64,000 nt of DNA from Polaribacter batillariae (GCF_017498485.1 NZ_CP071795.1:186001-250000), one strand, 5' to 3'. Counted from the first letter of the stretch, positions 1-9,190 are shown. The notes: generated by a model from the sequence alone, not told the origin. Numbers and translations: made by a program.

Positions 1-294
1 GATGGACCAGGAGCAAATTCTAGAGGCTTTAGTGAACTTTGGTTGCAAGATGCTACCTGGACACGTTTAAGAGAAGTAGCTTTAACCTATAATTTTGGTA
101 AAACTGTTTTAGAAAAACTAAACTTGTCATCGGCAAGTATTGGTATTACAGGTAGAAACCTTATTCTATGGACAGACGTAATTGGCAACGATCCAGACAA
201 AAACTTTGCTGGTGTAGGAAACTCTAGAGGATTAGATTATTACACGAATCCTACTACAAAATCTTACTTGTTTAATTTAAATTTAACTTTTTAA
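1..294 (+). CDS. SusC/RagA TonB-linked outer membrane protein, C-terminal end (partial)
   Basis: The frame is open from base 1, so the gene begins upstream of the window. The visible ~97 residues read WLQDATWTRLREVALTYNF, then SIGITGRNLILWTD, and end in NLNLTF, the typical C-terminal beta-strands of SusC-type TonB-dependent transporters with a terminal aromatic residue for BAM recognition. The protein would form the outer-membrane pore that imports oligosaccharides or peptides bound by its SusD partner. The susD-like gene follows after 11 bp in the same direction, which supports the call. A TTG at 43 is an internal codon, not the start. Substrate cannot be told from this fragment. Confidence 0.9.
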   Translation, partial: DGPGANSRGFSELWLQDATWTRLREVALTYNFGKTVLEKLNLSSASIGITGRNLILWTDVIGNDPDKNFAGVGNSRGLDYYTNPTTKSYLFNLNLTF

Positions 295-305
295 AATTTT
301 AAATC

Positions 306-1679
306 ATGAAAACATATAAAATTAGTTTTGCACTACTAATTATTTTTAGCTTATTTTCTTGTAGTGAAGAATTAGAAAAAATTAATATAGACCCTAACAA
401 AATAAGTGAAACAAGTGGAGAAGCACTGTTCAATGGAATGATATTGGCAAACACAGCTGTACAAGCAGGTTATTTAAATTTTTCTAGTAATGTAGTCTCA
501 GGTTATTTTGTAGGTGATGGTAGGTTAAGTTTCATACAAGAATATCAATATCCAAATACCGATTCAGATACACCCTGGAGAAATATATATGTTGGGGTAG
601 TAAAACAATCTCGTATATTAAGAAGTGGTATTCCAGTTGCAAATAAAGACTTCTTTTATGGCGCATCTAAAGTAATAGAAGCCCATGCTATAGGCACAGC
701 AGCTAGTATATTTGGTGATGTACCTTATACAGAAGCTGCTAATTTAGAAGGAACACCACCTGGGTACGACAATCAAATAGAAATCTATAATAACCTTCAA
801 AGTTTGTTAGATGAGGCTATTTTAGACCTACAAAATGCCAAAACAACAGGAGGTGTAAACCAAGATAGCTATTTTAATGGTAACGCTAATAGCTGGATTA
901 AAACAGCTTATACACTAAAAGCAAGGTTGTTTTTAGAAAATAGAGATTACTCAAATGCTATTGCTGCAGCCCAAAATGGTATTTCTAGGGCTTCAGAATC
1001 TATGAAATTTAGAGGAACAAATTTATTAAACGAATTAAAAGTAAGTTCTACATTTAGTCCAGATGCTACTGTGCAAAACTCTTATTTAATAAAATTAATT
1101 GGTTCTGGTACCAGTAGCAGAAATAACATTAAAACCAATGAAGTTGATAGAGCAGCCTATTATTACAATGGAAATGTTATTAATTTAAATGGCATTGCAG
1201 CTGCAAATGCTCCAACTAGTTTAATTACTTTAGAAGAAAATTTATTAACATGGGCTGAAGCACTTATTCGTTCAAATTCTAGTAATTTTAATACAGCATT
1301 AGCAAGATTAAATGAGCATAGAGCAAACTTACGAAACGGAGTTTACTTTCCCGTAAGTGCAAGTGTTTATGATAACTATGTTGAAGCTGACTTCTTAGCT
1401 GGTGGTATAGAAAACTTTGACGGGGCATTATCAAAAGAAGATGCTTTGTTAAGAGAAATTATTGAAGAACGTTACGCGTCTTTCTTTGTACAAATTATAG
1501 CTTTTAACGACTTAAGAAGAACGAAAAAAGATCCAATATCTATACAGGTTGCTATTCCTTTCAATACAGGTACGCAACATCCAGAGCGTTTTTTATATCC
1601 TTTTGATGAGTTAAATACTAACGGTGAAAACGTTCCTAACGTAACAGATATATTTGTAAAAACGCAAGTAAATCAATAA
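306..1679 (+). CDS. SusD/RagB-family outer membrane lipoprotein
   Basis: This 457-residue protein starts with a lipoprotein signal peptide (MKTYKISFALLIIFSLFSC) whose lipobox cysteine is residue 19. The body has features of the SusD-like TPR fold: DPNK near the N-terminus, the stretch AHAIGTAASIFGDVPYTEA, and the C-terminal LLREIIEERYASFF and FNDLRRTKKDP. It resembles the SusD-like_2 subgroup. It caps the SusC pore encoded just upstream and binds substrate at the cell surface. The operon terminator now lies beyond an IS256 insertion that begins 13 bp after the stop codon. The substrate is unknown, and no hydrolase is visible downstream. Confidence 0.92.
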   Translation: MKTYKISFALLIIFSLFSCSEELEKINIDPNKISETSGEALFNGMILANTAVQAGYLNFSSNVVSGYFVGDGRLSFIQEYQYPNTDSDTPWRNIYVGVVKQSRILRSGIPVANKDFFYGASKVIEAHAIGTAASIFGDVPYTEAANLEGTPPGYDNQIEIYNNLQSLLDEAILDLQNAKTTGGVNQDSYFNGNANSWIKTAYTLKARLFLENRDYSNAIAAAQNGISRASESMKFRGTNLLNELKVSSTFSPDATVQNSYLIKLIGSGTSSRNNIKTNEVDRAAYYYNGNVINLNGIAAANAPTSLITLEENLLTWAEALIRSNSSNFNTALARLNEHRANLRNGVYFPVSASVYDNYVEADFLAGGIENFDGALSKEDALLREIIEERYASFFVQIIAFNDLRRTKKDPISIQVAIPFNTGTQHPERFLYPFDELNTNGENVPNVTDIFVKTQVNQ

Positions 1680-1684
1680 AAAAA

Positions 1685-1692
1685 ATTTTTGA
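1685..1692. repeat. Target site duplication of IS256 copy 1, left half
   Basis: The 8 bases ATTTTTGA directly precede the IS256 left end and recur exactly at 3076-3083 after its right end. This is the expected 8-bp duplication for IS256-family transposition. Confidence 0.9.
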
Positions 1693-1717
1693 GGTACTAA
1701 ACCAAAAAGTGTGTAAG

Positions 1718-1790
1718 TAAAGTTATTCTGAAATTTTTCTAGAGCAATCATTAAATTGCTCCATGAGGAAAAATTTCGGAAATAACTTTA
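1718..1790 (+). promoter_or_regulatory. Long hairpin in the IS256 leader, upstream of the transposase
   Basis: TAAAGTTATT (1718-1727) pairs with AATAACTTTA (1781-1790). The pairing continues inwards through an A/T-rich stem and an AGCAAT/ATTGCT inner stem. It lies between the left terminal repeat and the transposase start at 1830. In several IS families such structures limit transposase translation from read-through transcripts. That role is inference here. Confidence 0.6.
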
Positions 1791-1829
1791 CGATTAAATA
1801 ATCACTAAATTTATAAACACACTTTTATT

Positions 1830-3026
1830 ATGAAACCAGAAGATTTATTAAACGAAGAATTTTTAAAACAATTTAAAACAGGTTCAGAACTAACCAGTTT
1901 TATAGAACAACTGCACAAACGTGGTGTAGAAAAGATTTTAGAAGGCGAATTAGATGCGCATTTAGATTACGATAAGCATCAAAAAAGCAACAATCCTAAT
2001 TCACGAAATGGCTATGGAACCAAAACAATAAAGACGCATTTAGGAGAAACTAAAATAAAAGTTCCAAGAGATCGCGATGCTACTTTCAATCCAATGCTTA
2101 TTAAAAAGCGAGAAAGTACTGCAGATGGAGTTGAAAACCTGATTATTTCTTTATATGCCAAAGGAATGAGTACTACAGATATCGAAGAACAAATACGAGA
2201 ATTGTATGATTATAACATCTCTAGTTCAGCCATTTCTAGAATCACAGATAAAATTACAGCTGACATTATTGCTTGGAAAAATAGACCTTTAGAAGCTACT
2301 TATCTGATTGTATGGATGGATGGCATCGTTTTTAAGGTTCGTGAAAACTCCAAAGTCATCAATAAAACAATTTACATTGCTGTTGGTCTTAGAGTAGATG
2401 GTAAAAAAGAAGTTTTAGGACTTTGGTTAGGAAAAAACGAATCTTCCTCTTTTTGGATGAGCGTTTTAACCGACATAAAAGCCAGAGGAACACAAGACAT
2501 TTTAATTACAGCAACTGATAATTTAAACGGATTTACAGACACCATTAAAACTATTTTTCCCAATTCAGTAACACAAATATGTGTGGTTCATCAAATCAGA
2601 AACTCTTGTAAATATGTAGTCTGGAAAGATAAAAAAGCCTTTACAAGAGATATGAAGCAAATCTATACAGCTCCTACAAAAGAAGCAGCAAAAGCAGCCT
2701 TAGAAGACTTTAAAAATAAATGGAACTCTAAATATTCTTATGCCATTAAATCATGGGAAAACAATTGGGATGAACTCACTGTTTTCTTCGATTTCCCATT
2801 AGAAATCAGAACCATTATTTATACCACAAATTTGATAGAAAACTTAAATGGGAAAATTAGAAAATACACTAAAAACAAACTCTCATATCCAACAGATGAT
2901 GCTGTAATTAAATCCGTATTTTTAGCTTTGAGAGAATCAACAAAAAAATGGACATTGCCTATTAGAAATTGGGGTATCATTCTTAACCAATTTTTGGCTA
3001 TATTTGAAAACAGGATTAAACTATGA
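1830..3026 (+). CDS. IS256-family transposase
   Basis: This 398-residue protein is a Mutator-like DDE transposase of normal length for IS256. The acidic residues can be seen in [10 protein letters not shown] (first Asp), [10 protein letters not shown] (second Asp) and [13 protein letters not shown] (Glu). The stretch [15 protein letters not shown] is the conserved C/H region of the family. It is the only gene of the element and is identical in sequence to the protein at 45925-47121. Nothing suggests inactivation, so this copy may be active. It catalyses excision and integration of its own element through the terminal repeats. Confidence 0.96.
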   Translation: MKPEDLLNEEFLKQFKTGSELTSFIEQLHKRGVEKILEGELDAHLDYDKHQKSNNPNSRNGYGTKTIKTHLGETKIKVPRDRDATFNPMLIKKRESTADGVENLIISLYAKGMSTTDIEEQIRELYDYNISSSAISRITDKITADIIAWKNRPLEATYLIVWMDGIVFKVRENSKVINKTIYIAVGLRVDGKKEVLGLWLGKNESSSFWMSVLTDIKARGTQDILITATDNLNGFTDTIKTIFPNSVTQICVVHQIRNSCKYVVWKDKKAFTRDMKQIYTAPTKEAAKAALEDFKNKWNSKYSYAIKSWENNWDELTVFFDFPLEIRTIIYTTNLIENLNGKIRKYTKNKLSYPTDDAVIKSVFLALRESTKKWTLPIRNWGIILNQFLAIFENRIKL

Positions 3027-3075
3027 AAAATTTAATCCTGTAATTTTTAACTTACACACTTTGCGGGAAAGTGTC

Positions 3076-3083
3076 ATTTTTGA
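3076..3083. repeat. Target site duplication of IS256 copy 1, right half
   Basis: ATTTTTGA follows the right end of the element and matches 1685-1692 exactly. Confidence 0.9.
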
Positions 3084-3094
3084 GTTAATTTAAA

Positions 3095-3138
3095 TTAGGG
3101 GTTATTTTTGAAGCATAATTTACAAAAATAACCCCTAA
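3095..3138 (+). terminator. Hairpin terminator of the SusC/SusD operon, displaced by IS256
   Basis: TTAGGGGTTATTTTTG (3095-3110) pairs perfectly with CAAAAATAACCCCTAA (3123-3138) across a 12-base loop. Without the IS it would sit about 40 bp after the susD-like stop codon, so it probably ended that operon. Confidence 0.75.
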
Positions 3139-3270
3139 TATTTTAAGGCAATTTATTTACTCTTTTTTTTAAGATTTTAATATAGAACGTAAATTAAAAA
3201 ACACCTATCAATGTTTTATATAACTTATCCTTCAAATTTAATAAAATAACGATTCAATAATTAAAAAATT

Positions 3271-4497
3271 ATGAGAACTTCATATCAACTTTTTATAGTT
3301 ATTCTACTTTTCTTTATTGCCAGTTGTAAAACAACCAAAAGCGTAACGTTTAAAACACCTATAGACACAACAACAAAACCTTTATTAGCTCAAAACAAAC
3401 AAACCTATACTCTAGATGATGTAGGTATTTACGCAAGTAACGAATTTGATGGTGCACGTTTAAACGGTCTAAAAAAAGCGAATGATAGTACTGCTATTCT
3501 TGTAATAAATCCAGAAAATATGCCTATTAACAATAGTGCTTATTACGCATTTAAAGTTTGGTCGAAAACAGCCAAACCCTTTTATTTTACATTTCAATAT
3601 CCAAAAGGTTACAAACACAGGTACATTCCTAAAATTAAAGAAGACAAAAATTGGGTACAGTTAGATTCTACACACATCTTTAAAAAAGATAGTATTGTAA
3701 CAATAAAACTTAACTTAAGTAAAACTCCTTTAACAGTAGCTGCTCAAGAAATAAATTCATCTTCAGATGTTAAAGCTTGGTACACAAACTTAATTAAAGG
3801 AAAAGAAGATTATGTACACTTTAGTAATTTTGGTAAATCAATATTAGGACGCGATTTACCTGTTTTAGATATTTATAAAGGAAACAAAAAAAACAAAGAC
3901 ATTATTGTATTATTAACACGCCAACACCCACCAGAAGTTACAGGTTATTTTGCCTTTCAAGAGTTCTTAAAAACCATTTTAAATAACTCTAAACTTTCAA
4001 ATAATTTCTTAAAAAAATATCGCGTACTCGCTTTTCCTATAATGAATCCAGATGGTGTAGATCTTGGACATTGGCGCCATAATGCAGGTGGTGTAGATAC
4101 GAATAGAGATTGGTCTGTTTATAATCAACCAGAAATAAAACAAACTGTAAACTACATTACTAAAACCTCAAGAAAAAACAATGCTAAATTAATATTAGGG
4201 TTAGACTTTCATTCTACTTACGAAGATGTTTTTTATACCAATAAAACTAGAGAAGGTACTACGCTTCCTAATTTTATTAACGATTGGTTTACGGCACTTG
4301 AAAACAATATGCCTAACTATAAAGTAAACGAGGCTGCTGGTAATAGTACCAAACCCGTATCTAAAGGTTGGTTTTTATATGGTCATAATGCCACAGGCAT
4401 CACTTATGAAATTGGGGATGCAACTCCTAAAGACAAAATACAATTAATAGGTAAAGTTACTGCAGAAGAAATGATGAAAATACTAGTAAAAAATTAA
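3271..4497 (+). CDS. M14-family zinc carboxypeptidase, lipoprotein
   Basis: This 408-residue protein has a lipoprotein signal peptide ending FFIASC (Cys 19). An N-terminal beta-domain (about residues 40-160) precedes an M14 carboxypeptidase domain. Zinc ligands are visible as His and Glu in RQHPPEVTG (near residue 219) and His in LDFHSTYED (near 314). The catalytic Glu lies in ITYEIGDAT (near 380), and NPDGVDLGHWRHNAGGVDTNRDW is the substrate-pocket region. It probably trims C-terminal residues from peptides in the periplasm or at the cell surface. It stands alone behind an IS256 insertion and the SusCD terminator. Its substrate is unknown. Confidence 0.88.
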   Translation: MRTSYQLFIVILLFFIASCKTTKSVTFKTPIDTTTKPLLAQNKQTYTLDDVGIYASNEFDGARLNGLKKANDSTAILVINPENMPINNSAYYAFKVWSKTAKPFYFTFQYPKGYKHRYIPKIKEDKNWVQLDSTHIFKKDSIVTIKLNLSKTPLTVAAQEINSSSDVKAWYTNLIKGKEDYVHFSNFGKSILGRDLPVLDIYKGNKKNKDIIVLLTRQHPPEVTGYFAFQEFLKTILNNSKLSNNFLKKYRVLAFPIMNPDGVDLGHWRHNAGGVDTNRDWSVYNQPEIKQTVNYITKTSRKNNAKLILGLDFHSTYEDVFYTNKTREGTTLPNFINDWFTALENNMPNYKVNEAAGNSTKPVSKGWFLYGHNATGITYEIGDATPKDKIQLIGKVTAEEMMKILVKN

Positions 4498-4583
4498 ACT
4501 TTTAAATCTTTACCTTTTCGGAAGTACAATAATCAAAAATATTTTTTTTACCTTTCAACCTCTTAATAATTTTAAACAAATTA

Positions 4584-5909
4584 ATGAAAAAAATAGCATT
4601 ACACTGGAAAATTTTAATAGGAATGGTATTAGGTATCATTTTCGGTTTTATAATGAATACTGTAGATGGAGGTAAAGGCTTTGTTACAGATTGGATAAAA
4701 CCATTTGGAACGATCTTTATCAATCTTTTAAAATTAATAGCAGTTCCACTAATTTTAGCCTCTTTAATTAAAGGAATATCCGATTTAAAAGACATTTCTA
4801 AAATTAAAAAAATGGGGTTAAGAACCATTTCTATTTATGTAGCGACCACTTTAGTAGCAATTATTATTGGTTTAGGAATTGTAAACTTAGTGAAACCTGG
4901 GGTTGGTATGTCTGCAGACACCATAGAGAAAATAAAAATGAAATATGAGACAGATTCTGGAGTTACAGACAAGCTAGTAAAAGCATCTGCTCAAAAAGAT
5001 GCTGGCCCTTTACAAGCATTGGTAGATATTTTTCCTAGTAATATTTTTCAATCTTTTGCAGATGCAAGTATGTTACAAATTATCTTTTTTGCCATGTTTG
5101 TTGGAATTTCTTTACTCTTAATTCCAGAAAAAAAATCAAAGCCTTTAATGGATTTTTTCGATTCGTTAAACGAAATGGTCATGAAAATGGTAGATTTAAT
5201 CATGCTTTTTGCTCCTTATGCAGTATTTGCATTGTTAGCAAACGTAATTATTGCCTTCGACGATACCGAAATTCTTTTAAAACTATTAGTTTATGCTTTA
5301 TGTGTTATTGGAGGTTTAGCTTTAATGATTGGTTTCTACTTAATTTTAGTAAGTGTTTACGCAAAAAAATCGCCTATGTGGTTTTTAAAGCAAATAAGTC
5401 CAGCACAATTATTAGCTTTTTCTACCAGTTCGAGTGCCGCAACTTTACCCGTAACAATGGAAAGAGTAGAAGAACATTTAGGTGTAGATAAAGAAGTCTC
5501 TGGGTTTGTTTTACCAGTTGGAGCTACTATAAATATGGACGGAACAAGCTTATATCAAGGAATTGCAGCAGTATTTATTATGCAAGTAATTTGGCCAGAA
5601 GGCTTAACGTTTTCCAATCAATTAGTAATTGTTTTAACAGCCTTATTAGCTTCCATTGGCTCTGCAGCTGTACCAAGTGCAGGAATGGTAATGTTGGTAA
5701 TTGTTTTAGAATCTATTGGTTTTCCTGAAGAATTATTACCAATTGGGTTGGCACTAATTTTTGCGGTAGATAGGCCTTTAGACATGTGTAGAACCACTGT
5801 AAATGTTACAGGAGACGCAACTGTATCTATGCTGGTAGCCAAATCTTTAGGAAAATTACACGATCCTAAACCTAAAAATTGGGACGATAATTACGATAAA
5901 GTAAAGTAA
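4584..5909 (+). CDS. Dicarboxylate/amino acid:cation symporter (DAACS family)
   Basis: This 441-residue inner-membrane protein has about eight transmembrane segments and the two re-entrant hairpins of the GltPh/EAAT fold. The signature motifs are FSTSSSAATLPVTM (HP1), GATINMDGTSLYQ (TM7, the NMDGT cation site) and AVDRPLDMCRTTVNVTGDA (TM8). It would use a proton or sodium gradient to import glutamate, aspartate or C4-dicarboxylates. It lies directly upstream of the ATP-grasp/N-formylglutamate amidohydrolase cluster, so a link to glutamate supply is possible but unproven. The ATG at 4584 gives a normal N-terminus starting MKKIALHWKI. Confidence 0.93.
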   Translation: MKKIALHWKILIGMVLGIIFGFIMNTVDGGKGFVTDWIKPFGTIFINLLKLIAVPLILASLIKGISDLKDISKIKKMGLRTISIYVATTLVAIIIGLGIVNLVKPGVGMSADTIEKIKMKYETDSGVTDKLVKASAQKDAGPLQALVDIFPSNIFQSFADASMLQIIFFAMFVGISLLLIPEKKSKPLMDFFDSLNEMVMKMVDLIMLFAPYAVFALLANVIIAFDDTEILLKLLVYALCVIGGLALMIGFYLILVSVYAKKSPMWFLKQISPAQLLAFSTSSSAATLPVTMERVEEHLGVDKEVSGFVLPVGATINMDGTSLYQGIAAVFIMQVIWPEGLTFSNQLVIVLTALLASIGSAAVPSAGMVMLVIVLESIGFPEELLPIGLALIFAVDRPLDMCRTTVNVTGDATVSMLVAKSLGKLHDPKPKNWDDNYDKVK

Positions 5910-5910
5910 T

Positions 5911-5960
5911 ATTCAGTTGGCAGTCTTCAGTATTCAGTTAGCAGTCAAGCAGTGTTGAGT
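5911..5960. repeat. CAGT-rich degenerate spacer repeat
   Basis: The spacer holds repeated ATTCAGTT.GGCAGT / TTCAGT.TAGCAGT units. Similar units recur at 7076-7086 and 58703-58745. I have seen such CAGT-rich spacers in flavobacterial intergenic DNA. No function is known to me. Confidence 0.5.
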
Positions 5961-6021
5961 TAAAGTTTTTATAATAAAACTTGCTACTTTATAAGAAATT
6001 TAAAAATTTAAAAAAATAAAT

Positions 6022-7056
6022 ATGAACGTATGTTTTTTAATGTATCCTTGGGAGAGCATAAAATCTCCAGAAAACGATACATCTTTAACCTTAATTCACG
6101 AATGTGCAAAAAGAGGTCATGGAGTTGCCATTTGTACACCTTCTAATTTAACCATTAGAAACAGTGTTACCAATGCATTTTGTACCATTTTAAACCGAAT
6201 AGAAAAAGTACCATCTAGCATAAAATCGTTTTATAACAAAACAACTACAAGAGAAGAAATGCTTCCTTTGGCTGGTTTCGACGTTATTTTTATGCGTGCA
6301 GAACCACCTTTAGACCCATTAATGCTAAATTTTTTAGATTCTGTAAAAGACGATGTGTTTATTATAAACTCTGTACAAGGCATGCGCGAAGCGAATAACA
6401 AATTGTACACAGCTGTTTTCGAAGACCCTAATAACGAGGTAATTCCTGTAACACACGTTTCAAAAAATAAAGATTATTTAATTAAAATGATCGAAGAATC
6501 TGCTTCCGATAAAATGATTTTAAAACCATTAAATGGTTTTGGAGGTTCTGGAGTTATTTTAATTGAAAAATCTGCGATGGGAAACATCAATTCGTTGCTA
6601 GATTTTTACATTAGTAAAAACGATGGTGGCTCAGATTATGTAATTTTGCAAGAATATATAGAAGGAGCAGACCAAGGAGATGTGCGTGTGCTAATTTTAA
6701 ACGGAATTCCTATTGGAGCAATGCGAAGAATTCCTGGAGAAAAAGATCATAGATCTAATGTTTCTGCTGGCGGAAGCATTGCCAAACATAAATTAACAGC
6801 AGAAGAGAAAAAGTTGTGTAATAGAATTGGTCCAAAATTGGTAAAAGACGGCCTTTATTTTGTGGGTATAGATGTAATTGGAGGAAAATTAGTAGAAGTA
6901 AATGTAATGTCTCCAGGTGGCATTACTTATATGAACAAAGTTTATAAAACAAGAATTCAAGAAAAGGTAGTTAATTTTATGGAAAGTAAAGTTTTAGAAA
7001 AAGATGCTGCATTTAGACGCAAATCTAGTTTAAAAAAATTGGTAGATGAAGCTTAG
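6022..7056 (+). CDS. Glutathione synthetase-like ATP-grasp ligase, first of two
   Basis: This 344-residue soluble protein has the GshB/RimK ATP-grasp layout. An N-terminal pre-ATP-grasp Rossmann-like domain (to about 120) includes FDVIFMRAEPPLDP. It is followed by the nucleotide-binding loop KPLNGFGGSGVI (near 170) and the C-terminal Mg-ATP site DVIGGKLVEVNVMSPGG (near 290). DHRSNVSAGGS matches the substrate-binding loop of glutathione synthetases. The enzyme should join a carboxylate to an amine through an acyl phosphate. No gamma-glutamylcysteine ligase lies nearby, so true glutathione synthesis is unsupported. A paralogue sits at 11074, flanking the rhodanese-to-MATCAP cluster. Confidence 0.85.
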   Translation: MNVCFLMYPWESIKSPENDTSLTLIHECAKRGHGVAICTPSNLTIRNSVTNAFCTILNRIEKVPSSIKSFYNKTTTREEMLPLAGFDVIFMRAEPPLDPLMLNFLDSVKDDVFIINSVQGMREANNKLYTAVFEDPNNEVIPVTHVSKNKDYLIKMIEESASDKMILKPLNGFGGSGVILIEKSAMGNINSLLDFYISKNDGGSDYVILQEYIEGADQGDVRVLILNGIPIGAMRRIPGEKDHRSNVSAGGSIAKHKLTAEEKKLCNRIGPKLVKDGLYFVGIDVIGGKLVEVNVMSPGGITYMNKVYKTRIQEKVVNFMESKVLEKDAAFRRKSSLKKLVDEA

Positions 7057-7182
7057 AGTTGTTTCTTAGGTAATCTTCAGTTGGTCGTTTTTGGTTAGAG
7101 TTTTTGTAAATACTAAAATTTTAAACTTATTTCTTTACGACTTTAGAAGAAAAAATAAATACAACTTAAAAACATATTTGCG

Positions 7183-8022
7183 ATGTCCTTAAAGATAAAC
7201 TCACCTTTGGTTTCTGTAGATTGGTTATACAACAATTTAGAGAACGAAAATTTAACAATTTTAGACTGTACCATTCCAAAAGTAACTAACAAATCACAAA
7301 ATTCTACAGTTAAAAAACAGATTAAAGGCGCCATTTTTTTTGATTTAAAAAACATATTTTCAAATAAAAATTCACCCTTACCGAACACTGTTTTATCAGC
7401 AAAAGAATTTCAAGAAAAAGCACAAGAATTAGGCATCCAAAAAAATGCTGCACTTGTTTGTTATGACGATTTAGGCGTCTATTCTTCACCAAGAGTTTGG
7501 TGGATGTTTCAGTTAATGGGTTTTAACAATGTAGCTGTTTTAGATGGAGGTTTGCCAGCGTGGAAAGCAAAAAAACATCCAATTGAAAGCCCTAAAAATC
7601 AGCAACCTAAAAAAGGAAATTTCAAAGTAAATTATAAACCAGAAAAATTAATTTTCACCAAAGACGTTCTCAATTCTATCGAAAAAAAAGAGGTTTTAAT
7701 TGTAGATGCACGTTCTAAAGGACGCTTTTATGGAACAGAGCCAGAACCAAGAAACGATTTAAAAAGTGGTCATATTCCTAATTCCGTAAATTTGCCTTTT
7801 ACAGAAATTCAGCAAAATGGAAAAATGAAATCAAAAGAAGTACTAGAAGATATTTTTAAAGATTATAAAAATAAAAAACAAATAATTTTTACTTGCGGTT
7901 CAGGAATCACAGCCTCTATTTTAGCTTTGGGCGCCGAAATTGCAGGCGTTAAAAACGTTGCAGTTTACGATGGTTCTTGGACAGAGTGGGGCAGTACAAC
8001 TAATTTACCAATAGCATTATAA
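7183..8022 (+). CDS. Sulfurtransferase with two rhodanese domains
   Basis: This 279-residue protein has an inactive N-terminal rhodanese domain (about 10-135) and a catalytic C-terminal domain (about 155-275). The persulfide cysteine lies in IIFTCGSGITAS near residue 241. The CGSGxT loop points to the 3-mercaptopyruvate type rather than the thiosulfate type (CRxGxR). It would move sulfane sulfur from mercaptopyruvate to a thiol acceptor. It is the first gene of a tight run, with the next gene starting 3 bp after its stop, which suggests co-transcription with the TerB-like, FGase-like and MATCAP-like genes. Confidence 0.88.
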   Translation: MSLKINSPLVSVDWLYNNLENENLTILDCTIPKVTNKSQNSTVKKQIKGAIFFDLKNIFSNKNSPLPNTVLSAKEFQEKAQELGIQKNAALVCYDDLGVYSSPRVWWMFQLMGFNNVAVLDGGLPAWKAKKHPIESPKNQQPKKGNFKVNYKPEKLIFTKDVLNSIEKKEVLIVDARSKGRFYGTEPEPRNDLKSGHIPNSVNLPFTEIQQNGKMKSKEVLEDIFKDYKNKKQIIFTCGSGITASILALGAEIAGVKNVAVYDGSWTEWGSTTNLPIAL

Positions 8023-8025
8023 ATT

Positions 8026-8352
8026 ATGAATTTAGATTGGACCAAAAAAGAATTTGAAGCTTATGTGCTCTTATACGCAGCACATTGCAATCATATTGAA
8101 GATAAAAACGAACAAGATTATATACTTTCTAAAATCGACGAAAAAACTTTTCATAAAATTCATACAGAAGTAGTCGTAGATTCAGATGAAGAAAATTTGA
8201 ATAAAATTCAGCAATATTTGTATGAAAACGATTTTACCCAAACAGAAAAAGACGAATTATTAAGAAGCATAAAACAGGTGTTTTTTGCTGATGGTTCTGT
8301 CGATTTTTACGAGAAAAAAGTATTTGGAATTTTAAAGAAAGCAATTGGCTAA
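8026..8352 (+). CDS. Small TerB-like acidic helical protein
   Basis: This 108-residue, mostly helical, acidic protein has no signal peptide. The C-terminal stretch DELLRSIKQVFFADGSVDFYEKKVF resembles the second half of TerB-type domains, in which an ADG..D motif precedes E...L. TerB domains are small helical modules found with tellurite-resistance and other stress proteins. It sits 3 bp after the rhodanese gene, and its stop codon lies 1 bp before the next ATG, so it is translationally linked to both. The family call is moderate and a precise function cannot be given. Confidence 0.65.
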   Translation: MNLDWTKKEFEAYVLLYAAHCNHIEDKNEQDYILSKIDEKTFHKIHTEVVVDSDEENLNKIQQYLYENDFTQTEKDELLRSIKQVFFADGSVDFYEKKVFGILKKAIG

Positions 8353-8353
8353 A

Positions 8354-9190
8354 ATGTTAAAATTAACTGTAGAAGAAATTATAAGTAAAATTAAAAACGA
8401 AGAAACTTTTGAAGCGGTTTCTAACGATTATTCGTTTACCATAAAAATTAACGAATATGTACATTATGCCTGCGCAGCTGTGCATAATGGGCATCAATTT
8501 CGAAAAGAATTATGGAATAACTGTTTGCATACTGCTTACGAACGCTGGTTCGAAGAAGACCCAGAAACAAAAGAAATGGTAAAATCGCACCCAATTGTAA
8601 TTGCAGGAATGGATTCTCGTTTCGAATACGATTTAAATAGAGATCCAGAATCTGCAATCTATACAGACGCCTGGGGAAAACAATTGTGGAAAAACCCATT
8701 GCCAGCAAATCAAAAAGAAAAAAGTTTACAAAAACATACCAATTTCTATAAAGTTGTACACACCCTAATCACAAAATTAGAAGAAAAATTTGGTGTTTGC
8801 ATCGTTTACGATATGCACTCTTATAATTGGAAACGTTGGACCAGAGAAGTACCTACTTGGAACTTAGGCACCCATAATATAAACAATAATCGTTTTGGAA
8901 ATGTAGTAGAATCTTGGCGAGAAATTTTAGCAAAAACACCTTTTCCAAATGGCATAAAAGCGACTTCAAAAATTAACGATACCTTTCAAGGAAATGGTTA
9001 TTTCTTAAAATACATCACTCAAAATTTTAAAAATACATTAGTATTAGCCACAGAAATTGCCAAAATTTATTGCGACGAGTTAGCACAAATAATGTACCCA
9101 GAAGTGGTACGTTCTGTAGAACAATACTTAAAAACGGAATTAAAAAAACACGCAGAAGAATTTTATAAAGCACATCGTTTATATGAATAA
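8354..9190 (+). CDS. N-formylglutamate amidohydrolase-like protein
   Basis: The protein of about 278 residues resembles the FGase family. It contains AAVHNGHQFRKEL near the N-terminus, IAGMDSRFEYDLNRDP, and CIVYDMHSYN, where Asp and His fit a metal site. Classical FGase (HutG) removes formate from N-formylglutamate in histidine breakdown, but no hut genes are present, so another amide is probably the substrate. I chose ATG at 8354 over the in-frame TTG at 8345 because the TTG overlaps the previous gene and the ATG follows its stop by 1 bp. It overlaps the MATCAP-like gene by 8 bp. Confidence 0.78.
   Translation: MLKLTVEEIISKIKNEETFEAVSNDYSFTIKINEYVHYACAAVHNGHQFRKELWNNCLHTAYERWFEEDPETKEMVKSHPIVIAGMDSRFEYDLNRDPESAIYTDAWGKQLWKNPLPANQKEKSLQKHTNFYKVVHTLITKLEEKFGVCIVYDMHSYNWKRWTREVPTWNLGTHNINNNRFGNVVESWREILAKTPFPNGIKATSKINDTFQGNGYFLKYITQNFKNTLVLATEIAKIYCDELAQIMYPEVVRSVEQYLKTELKKHAEEFYKAHRLYE

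Larger units (their letters stand above)
1693..3075 (+). mobile_element. IS256-family insertion sequence, copy 1 (1383 bp)
   Basis: The boundaries come from comparing this copy with the inverted copy at 45876-47258, where identity stops at both ends, and from the flanking 8-bp direct repeat ATTTTTGA. The ~26-bp terminal inverted repeats are imperfect: the left starts GGTACTAAACC and the right (reverse strand) starts GACACTTTCCC, and both share AAAGTGTGTAAGT on their inner side. The element carries one transposase gene. It landed between the susD-like stop codon and the operon's terminator hairpin, so no gene is broken. The perfect duplication suggests recent insertion. Confidence 0.93.

Noticed and set aside
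2372..2563. Minus-strand frame inside the IS256 transposase (also at 46388 on the plus strand)
   Set aside because: It is a shadow of the transposase gene and appears in both copies only because they match; no start signal or protein-like features.
6022..7056. Calling the ATP-grasp genes gshB
   Set aside because: They resemble glutathione synthetase, but no GshA partner is visible and there are two divergent copies in an unusual cluster, so the symbol would overstate the evidence.
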